Shown: positions 58,753-64,000 of the stretch, in pieces
Layout: every line of letters begins with the position of its first letter
Numbering within the stretch: the stretch's first letter is position 1
NCBI RefSeq assembly: GCF_020733635.1
Contig: NZ_JAJFZL010000001.1
Span: 3,782,001 to 3,846,000, forward strand
DNA length: 64,000 nt
DNA from: Nocardia spumae
Lineage (GTDB): Bacteria > Actinomycetota > Actinomycetes > Mycobacteriales > Mycobacteriaceae
Reading direction: 5' to 3'
Program-made: the position numbers and the translations under genes
Notes under the pieces: model-generated
What the model was told of the DNA's origin: nothing
What the model saw: the letters and a program-made list of their open reading frames with translations, nothing else
Databases searched by the model: none

Positions 58753-59337
58753 ATGGTGCGCAGTGTCTTTCATATCGGCCAACACGATCCGATGGCCGCG
58801 CCACTGCTGGCCGAACTGGCGATCGAATACAGCAGCCGCTACGGCGGCAGCGTCGGTGCGATACACGCGGATCTGGTGAACCACCCGGCCGCGGATTTCG
58901 CGGCGCCGCACGGCGATCTGCTGGTGGTGGTCGAGGACGGTGAACCGGTCGCCGGAGGGGCTTTCCGCCGCCACGACGCGCGGACCGCCGAATTGAAACG
59001 GATCTGGACGGCGCGCGAACATCGCCGCCGCGGTCTGGCCACCTTCGTCCTCGACGAACTCGAGACCGAGATCGTGCGCCGAGGCTATCGGCGCATCGTC
59101 GCGGCCACCGGTCCGCGCCAGCCCGAAGCCGTGGCGCTGTATCTGTCGGCGGGCTACACCGCGGCCGACAGCACGTTCGCCCACCGCGGCGGCCCGCCCG
59201 CGCACTCGTTCGAGCGGTTTCCGACCCGGACGCCCGCGATATCCCAGCGCCGCAACCGTTTCGGGCGCGACAGTGGCTACCGGCCGGTGCGCGGTTACCG
59301 GCAGATCCGGGACGAGGCCGGTGTCGTGCGCATATGA
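58753..59337 (+). CDS. GNAT family N-acetyltransferase (first gene of SAM-riboswitch operon)
   Basis: 194 residues from ATG 58753, 6 nt after GGAGGA; an ATG at 58747 is too close. The acetyl-CoA motif A is IWTAREHRRRGLATFVLDELE, followed by AVALYLSAGYTAA. The C-terminus SGYRPVRGYRQIRDEAG extends past the GNAT core. It shares a riboswitch-controlled transcript with an oligopeptide-type importer, so it may acetylate an imported sulfur-containing amine or amino acid, perhaps detoxifying or trapping it. That role is inference. Confidence 0.85.
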   Translation: MVRSVFHIGQHDPMAAPLLAELAIEYSSRYGGSVGAIHADLVNHPAADFAAPHGDLLVVVEDGEPVAGGAFRRHDARTAELKRIWTAREHRRRGLATFVLDELETEIVRRGYRRIVAATGPRQPEAVALYLSAGYTAADSTFAHRGGPPAHSFERFPTRTPAISQRRNRFGRDSGYRPVRGYRQIRDEAGVVRI

Positions 59338-59449
59338 CGTTCCGCCTGCTGCCGTACCGGGCCGACATCGCGCCGTCACCACGGCACACCGTCCGCCGCC
59401 CGGCACTGGGCACCGACCGCTACCGAATCGATCCACCCGGAGCCACCGC

Positions 59450-61057
59450 ATGAAACGAATCATCGCGCCGGCGCTCGCACTCACCGCGACGGTGGCCATC
59501 GCCGCCTGTGCGAACACCTCCGGCACCGGCGGCGACGCCGGGCCGCCGCAACCGGGCGGCACCCTGCGTTACGGTTTGTCGCAGGCGCCGACCTGCTCGG
59601 ACCCCGCCCAGGCCGGCACCAACCAGACCCTGTACGTGACCCGGCAGATCGTCGATTCGCTCACCGACCAGGATCCCGCCAGTGGCGAGATCAAGCCCTG
59701 GCTGGCGACGTCCTGGCAGGTGAGCCCGGACGCGAAGACCTTCACCTTCCACCTGCGGCCCGATGTCACCTTCAGTGACGGCACCCCGCTGACCGCCACC
59801 TCGGTGCAGAAGAACTTCGACGCCGTGGTGCACACCCTCACGGCGGCGAAGGCGCCACTGGGGGCGAGCTACCTGTCCGGATACGCGGGTACGACCGTGG
59901 TCGCTCCGCTGACCGCCGAAGTTCACTTCGACGCGCCGAACGCCCAATTCCTGCAGGCGTCCTCGACACCGCAGCTGGGTATCCTCGCCGACGCGACCAC
60001 CGCGAAACCGGCCGAACAGCGCTGCCTCGGCGACGATATCGGCAGCGGCCCGTTCGTCTATGCCGGCTACCGGCAGGACGTATCGGCGGCCCTGGTGAAA
60101 CGGACCGGATACCGGTGGGGATCAGCGGTCTTCGCGCACCCCGGCGAAGCGTATCTGGATCGCATCGAATTCACGGTGGTGCCCGAGGCCGGGGTGCGGA
60201 CCGGGAGCCTGTCGTCGAACCAGCTCGACGCCGTCAGTGACGCCCTGCCACAGGATGTTCCGCAGCTCGAGGCCACCGGCGCGAAGGTACAGTTCGCCTC
60301 GAATCCGGGCGTGCCGTTCGGTCTGCAACCGAATCTGAGCCGGGCGCCACTGTCGGACCCCGCGGTGCGTCAGGCGCTCCTGCACGGGATCGACCGCAGA
60401 CAGCTCGTGGATACCGTCCTGGGGCCGCAGTTCCGTGCGGCGACCGGTTCCCTGGCCTCGAAAACACCCGCCTACGTCGACCTTTCCGCGCAGCTCGGCT
60501 ACGACCCCGGCCAGGCGCGCCGGATCCTGGATCAGGCCGGATGGGTGCCCGGCGGTGACGGTATCCGGGTCAAGGACGGGCGCCGCCTGTCGTTCGGGGT
60601 GCTGTTCAGCACCGCGTTCGCCGGCAATCAGGCCACCGTGGAGCTGGTGCAACAGCAACTGCGCGCGATCGGGGTCGATCTGCGGCTCGAACTCGCGGCC
60701 GCCGGCGACTACACCGCCCGGCAGAACGCCGGAGATTTCGACGCCACCTACTACAACACCACTCGTGCCGACGGCGACATCCTGCGTACCACCTTCGGCC
60801 GTGGCCAGCGAAACCTCAACCAGCGCGGGCCGATTCCGGCGTTGGACGGTGCACTGGCCGAGCAGCTGTCGACCACCGACCCGGCCGCGCGGGCCGCGGT
60901 CATCGGGCAGGCGCAGCGGGCGGTGATCGACAACGGCCTGTGGTTGCCGACCATCGAACTGTCGCAGGCGATCGGCGTGTCCGGCGCGGTGCACGACCTG
61001 ACCTTCGAGGCCTCGGCGCGGCTGCAGTTCCACGACACCTGGTTGAGCACACGATGA
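59450..61057 (+). CDS. Oligopeptide/dipeptide-type ABC transporter substrate-binding lipoprotein (TIGR04028-like)
   Basis: 535 residues with lipobox AIAAC (Cys20). Family 5 solute-binding features: GGTLRYGLSQAPTCSDPAQAG, WLATSWQVSPDAKTFTFHLRPDVTFSDGTPLTA, GSGPFVYAGY and AVRQALLHGIDRRQLV. From memory it matches TIGR04028 (KPN_01854 family), whose loci also contain luciferase-like monooxygenases and peroxidases in other bacteria, suggesting uptake of an organosulfur or related compound. It overlaps the permease gene by ATGA. Confidence 0.88.
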   Translation: MKRIIAPALALTATVAIAACANTSGTGGDAGPPQPGGTLRYGLSQAPTCSDPAQAGTNQTLYVTRQIVDSLTDQDPASGEIKPWLATSWQVSPDAKTFTFHLRPDVTFSDGTPLTATSVQKNFDAVVHTLTAAKAPLGASYLSGYAGTTVVAPLTAEVHFDAPNAQFLQASSTPQLGILADATTAKPAEQRCLGDDIGSGPFVYAGYRQDVSAALVKRTGYRWGSAVFAHPGEAYLDRIEFTVVPEAGVRTGSLSSNQLDAVSDALPQDVPQLEATGAKVQFASNPGVPFGLQPNLSRAPLSDPAVRQALLHGIDRRQLVDTVLGPQFRAATGSLASKTPAYVDLSAQLGYDPGQARRILDQAGWVPGGDGIRVKDGRRLSFGVLFSTAFAGNQATVELVQQQLRAIGVDLRLELAAAGDYTARQNAGDFDATYYNTTRADGDILRTTFGRGQRNLNQRGPIPALDGALAEQLSTTDPAARAAVIGQAQRAVIDNGLWLPTIELSQAIGVSGAVHDLTFEASARLQFHDTWLSTR

Positions 61058-62019
61058 GTCCGCTGACGCGCTATGCGATCGTCCGTGTGCTGCAGGCGAT
61101 CGGCGTGTTGTGGGCCGCGTTCACGATCTCGTTCGCGGTGCTGTTCCTGCTGCCCTCGGATCCGGTGCAGCTCGCCGTCGACGCCGATCCGGGCGCGGCC
61201 CCCGACCCGGCCGCGATCGCGGAACTGAAGGCCAGGTACGGATTGGACCGTTCGGTGCCGGAACAGTATTGGACCGCCCTCACCCATGCTGTGCGCGGTG
61301 ACCTGGGACGCTCCCTGAACACCGGGCAATCCGTCACCGGCGCGCTGGCGCAGTCGATTCCCTCCACCCTGGCGCTGGCCGGGTTCGCGCTGATTCTGGC
61401 GATCGTCTTCGGGGCCGCGCTGGCGGTGGCCGCGGCCTACACCCGGCGGCGGTGGCTGCGGAATCTGCTGACGGCGTTGCCACCGATCGGTGCGGCGATG
61501 CCCACCTTCTGGGTGGGATTGATACTGCTGCAACTGTTCTCGTTCCGCTTGCGGCTCGTCCCGGCATTCGGCGGGACGGGATTCCAGGGCACGATCCTGC
61601 CCGCGATCACACTCGCCGTTCCCGTCGGCGCGGTCATCGCGCAGGTGTTCTACAGCGGCCTGGCGGCCACCTGGCGGCAGCCGTTCGTCGATGTGGCCTT
61701 CGCCAAGGGGGCGTCGCGGCTGTGGGTGCAGTGGCGGCATGTGCTGCGGGCCGCGGCGGGACCGGCGCTCACCGTCGCGGGACTGTGGGTGGGCACGGTG
61801 CTGGCGGGTTCGGTGGTGGTCGAAACGGTGTTCTCGCGTGACGGTCTGGGCCGGCTGACGCAGAGCGCGGTACTGCATCAAGATATTCCGGTCGTGCAGG
61901 GCATCGTGCTGGTCGCCGCACTCGCCTTCGTGGTGGTCAATCTGGCGGTGGACCTGCTCTATCCCCTGCTGGACCCCCGCGTCGCCGGTGCCGGCGAGAA
62001 AGTGCGCGCTCATGTCTGA
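61054..62019 (+). CDS. ABC transporter permease (OppB/DppB type)
   Basis: 321 residues. Six membrane helices; the EAA-like loop is FAKGASRLWVQWRHVLRAAAGPALT. The start VRVLQAIGVLWAAFTISFAVLFLLPSDPVQ and ELKARYGLDRSVPEQYW are typical of the DppB type. ATG 61054 overlaps the previous stop, and the next gene overlaps by 8 nt. With the following permease it forms the membrane channel of the importer. Confidence 0.93.
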   Translation: MSPLTRYAIVRVLQAIGVLWAAFTISFAVLFLLPSDPVQLAVDADPGAAPDPAAIAELKARYGLDRSVPEQYWTALTHAVRGDLGRSLNTGQSVTGALAQSIPSTLALAGFALILAIVFGAALAVAAAYTRRRWLRNLLTALPPIGAAMPTFWVGLILLQLFSFRLRLVPAFGGTGFQGTILPAITLAVPVGAVIAQVFYSGLAATWRQPFVDVAFAKGASRLWVQWRHVLRAAAGPALTVAGLWVGTVLAGSVVVETVFSRDGLGRLTQSAVLHQDIPVVQGIVLVAALAFVVVNLAVDLLYPLLDPRVAGAGEKVRAHV

Positions 62020-62881
62020 CACGCTGATCATCGCCCATCCCGCCCGCGTCGCGGACCTGCGCCGGGCGCTGGCGCCCGCACGCCTGCGCGCCCGCGCCGG
62101 GCTGGCGGTGTCGGTGCTCGTGCTGGTCGTGGTCCTCGGCTGGGCGGTGGCGCCGTCGCTGCTGGCCGGCGGCGATCCGCGCGCCGGGGTACCGGCGGAG
62201 AAGTTCCGCGGCCCGAGCCCGCAGCACTGGTTCGGCACCGACAATCTCGGCCGCGATCTGTACACCCGGGTGGCGCACGGGGCGGCGCTGACACTCTCGG
62301 CGACGGTATGCGCCGTGCTGCTGGGGCTGGTCGTGGGCTCGGCGATCGGTCTCGTGTCCGGAACTCTGGGCGGGACCCTCGACTCGCTCGTCATGCGCGG
62401 TGTCGATGTGCTGCTGGCGATTCCGGAGCTGCTGTCGGCACTGGTCCTCATCACGGTGCTCGGACTGGGTACCCGGAATGTGGCCATCGCGGTCGGGGTG
62501 GCGCTCATCGCGCGGTTCGCGCGGGTGATGCGCGCGGAAGTGCTGCGGGTGCGGCGCGCACCCTATGTGGAGGCGGCGTTCGCCTCGGGCGTGCGCTGGC
62601 ACACGGTCCTGCTGCGCCACATCCTGCGCACCGCGTACGCACCCGTCGCCGCGCTCGCGGCAGTCGAATTCGGTGTCGCGGTACTGGCGATCTCGTCGCT
62701 GAGCTTCCTCGGCTACGGCGCCGCGCCGCCGACGCCGGAATGGGGATCGTTGATCTCGGAGGGCCGCAACTACCTCGTCCTCGCCTGGTGGATGACCGCC
62801 CTGCCCGGCTCGGTGATCGTCGCGGTGGTGCTCGCCGCCCAGCGCGTCGGACGCGCGATCGGGAACCAGGAGGACCGATGA
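62012..62881 (+). CDS. ABC transporter permease (OppC/DppC type)
   Basis: 289 residues. The N-terminal part has GPSPQHWFGTDNLGRDLYTRVAHGA, the DppC signature, and the EAA loop is EAAFASGVRWHTVLLRHILRTAYAP. Its stop codon TGA (62879-62881) is inside ATGA, the start of the repeat-derived ORF. In the ancestral arrangement the same ATGA overlap probably began the ATPase gene directly. Confidence 0.93.
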   Translation: MSDTLIIAHPARVADLRRALAPARLRARAGLAVSVLVLVVVLGWAVAPSLLAGGDPRAGVPAEKFRGPSPQHWFGTDNLGRDLYTRVAHGAALTLSATVCAVLLGLVVGSAIGLVSGTLGGTLDSLVMRGVDVLLAIPELLSALVLITVLGLGTRNVAIAVGVALIARFARVMRAEVLRVRRAPYVEAAFASGVRWHTVLLRHILRTAYAPVAALAAVEFGVAVLAISSLSFLGYGAAPPTPEWGSLISEGRNYLVLAWWMTALPGSVIVAVVLAAQRVGRAIGNQEDR

Positions 62882-63021
62882 GACACACTCGCGCAGCCGC
62901 TCACCGGTCCGACCGGGTGCGGGTGTCCCGCAAGACTCGAGGACCCATGAGACACACTCGCGCAGCCGCTCACCGGTCCCACCGGGTGCGGGTGTCCCGC
63001 AGTGCACAGGAGGACCGATGA
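62867..63021 (+). repeat. Two-copy 69-bp direct repeat flanked by a 15-bp duplication
   Basis: Repeat bodies 62871-62932 and 62940-63001 are 62 bp each, 69 bp apart and differ at only two bases. The outer flanks are the identical 15-mer CAGGAGGACCGATGA at 62867-62881 and 63007-63021, so the insert is framed like a target duplication. Each copy contains the short hairpin GCGGGTGTCCCGC. The repeat lies exactly between the permease and ATPase genes. Confidence 0.9.
62878..63021 (+). CDS. Repeat-derived 47-residue basic micro-ORF
   Basis: ATG 62878 overlaps the permease stop (ATGA) and its own TGA overlaps the ATPase ATG (ATGA at 63018-63021), so ribosomes could translate it between the two genes. 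It consists of MRHTRAAAHRSDRVRVSR, a short link KTRGP, then nearly the same 18 residues again (one Asp-to-His change), and SAQEDR. It is highly basic (many Arg and His) and has no known domain. Whether it is a real peptide or only a coupling device is open. Confidence 0.5.
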   Translation: MRHTRAAAHRSDRVRVSRKTRGPMRHTRAAAHRSHRVRVSRSAQEDR

Positions 63022-64000
63022 CGGATCGAATCCTGTTGCGGGTCGATGATCTGCGCGTTCGGTACCCCGGCACGCACGCCGAGGCGGTGGCCGGTGCGAC
63101 GCTCGAGGTCGCGCGCGGGGAGACCCTCGCGTTGGTCGGTGAATCCGGTTCGGGCAAATCCACTCTCGCCCATGCCGTGATCGGACTGCTGCCGGAGTCG
63201 GCGACGGTGTCCGGTGGCGGAATCGTCTTCGACGGTGACCGGCTCGACACCGCGTCCGAACGCACCCTGCGCGGTTTCCGGGGCGCGCGAATCGGGCTGG
63301 TGCCCCAGGATCCGGGAACATCGCTGAATCCGGTGCAGCGCATCGGCGATCAGGTCGCCGAAGTGCTGCGTATTCATCGTCGCGCCGACCGCCGCACCGC
63401 GCGGGTGGAGGCGGTGCGGCTGCTCACCGAGGCCGGCCTGGACCGGCCGCAGGTGCGGGCCCGGCAGTATCCGCAGGACCTGTCCGGCGGTCAGCGCCAG
63501 CGGGTGCTGATCGCGATCGCGCTGGCGTGCGAGCCGGAACTGGTGATCGCCGACGAACCGACCAGCGCACTCGATGTCACCGTCGCGCGCCGGATCCTCG
63601 ACCACCTCGCCGAGCGCACCGCACAGCTCGGCACCGCCGTGCTGCTGATCACCCACGACCTCGCCGTGGCCGCCGACCGCGCCGACCGGATCGCGGTGAT
63701 GCGGGGCGGGCGGATCGTCGAATCCGGAACCACCGCAGCCGTTCTCACCGACCCGAAGCACGAATACACCGCCCGGTTGCTGGCCGCCGCGCCGCGCCTC
63801 GACGCACCGGTGCGCCGCGGCCGCCCGCGCGCCGAACGTCCCCTGCTGGTGGCGACGGGACTGCGGAAGAGTTTCCGCGTCGCGCGAGGCGTGCGCACCG
63901 ACGCGGTCGACGAGGTGTCGCTGGAGCTCGATCGCGGCGAAACACTCGCCCTGGTGGGCGAATCGGGTTCCGGCAAGACCACCGCCGCCCGCATCATCAC
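63018..64000 (+). CDS. Dual-domain ABC transporter ATP-binding protein (DppD-DppF fusion), 3' truncated
   Basis: The open frame runs from ATG 63018 past the window end (at least 327 residues). The first ATPase has Walker [11 protein letters not shown]-loop [11 protein letters not shown], signature LSGGQRQRV, Walker [13 protein letters not shown] and the H-loop Thr-His-Asp ([17 protein letters not shown]). A second ATPase begins near residue 265 with [16 protein letters not shown] and Walker [10 protein letters not shown]. Fused NBDs like this power dipeptide/nickel-type importers with the upstream permeases and lipoprotein. Confidence 0.93.
   Translation, partial: MTDRILLRVDDLRVRYPGTHAEAVAGATLEVARGETLALVGESGSGKSTLAHAVIGLLPESATVSGGGIVFDGDRLDTASERTLRGFRGARIGLVPQDPGTSLNPVQRIGDQVAEVLRIHRRADRRTARVEAVRLLTEAGLDRPQVRARQYPQDLSGGQRQRVLIAIALACEPELVIADEPTSALDVTVARRILDHLAERTAQLGTAVLLITHDLAVAADRADRIAVMRGGRIVESGTTAAVLTDPKHEYTARLLAAAPRLDAPVRRGRPRAERPLLVATGLRKSFRVARGVRTDAVDEVSLELDRGETLALVGESGSGKTTAARII

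Noticed and set aside
62875-63001. CRISPR-like repeat
   Set aside because: Only two long direct repeats without unique spacers of constant size and no cas genes nearby.

Overview
The window is very GC-rich DNA with dense genes, GTG starts, short stop/start overlaps and long C- or G-ended codon runs. It comes from an actinobacterium, most likely a Nocardia or Rhodococcus relative in the Mycobacteriales. Pointers are an actinobacterial-type integration host factor, soluble acyl-ACP desaturases, an LdtB-like L,D-transpeptidase, an ECF41-type sigma factor and a group 1h [NiFe]-hydrogenase. The genus is inference.

Layout. 1-5.8 kb: small membrane protein, sterol-desaturase-like hydroxylase, NarL-type two-component pair, HxlR regulator with divergent dehydrogenase, mIHF and tRNA-Leu(GAG). 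5.8-11.9 kb: an accessory-looking stretch behind the tRNA, with 1.2 kb without genes, a secreted GH19 enzyme, a D,D-carboxypeptidase, a PPOX protein, a hydrolase remnant, a secreted Gly/Trp repeat protein and a flavin monooxygenase. 11.9-21.3 kb: BCCT transporter, PIG-L deacetylase, HrpB helicase, NAD-binding reductases and acyl-ACP desaturase 1. 21.3-29.3 kb: a Tn3 transposase fragment, amidase/TetR pair, DUF427, cyclase, glutamine-synthetase-like enzyme, MerR regulator and alpha/beta hydrolase.

29.3-44.7 kb is the centrepiece: one minus-strand cluster for a high-affinity, H2-scavenging group 1h [NiFe]-hydrogenase. In transcription order it reads hypA, hypB, small subunit, large subunit, NifU/Rieske-like fusion, three uncharacterised proteins, a 39-residue membrane peptide, maturation protease, hypC, hypF, hypC, hypD, hypE, nickel permease and a DUF6390-like protein. 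HypA/HypB and the permease supply nickel, HypC/D/E/F build the Fe(CN)2CO group, and the protease trims the large subunit. Most genes overlap by 4 nt. A CRP/GlxR-type palindrome lies just upstream of the small subunit.

45-64 kb: a MetE-fold protein, TetR/amidase pair with an 8-bp operator dyad, ECF41 sigma factor with its flavoprotein partner, acyl-ACP desaturase 2, an enoyl-CoA hydratase relic, a SulP transporter, a cytoplasmic subtilase with a stand-alone relative of its own N-terminal domain, a lipoprotein/transpeptidase group and a rhomboid-like protein. The window ends in a SAM-riboswitch-led operon (GNAT, substrate-binding lipoprotein, two permeases, dual ATPase). Between the second permease and the ATPase sits a two-copy 69-bp repeat that creates a 47-codon ORF coupled at both ends.

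Most distinctive for follow-up: the repeat-derived micro-ORF, the uncharacterised hydrogenase accessory proteins, the subtilase/prodomain pair and the riboswitch-controlled importer. No CRISPR array, intact transposon or prophage was seen.
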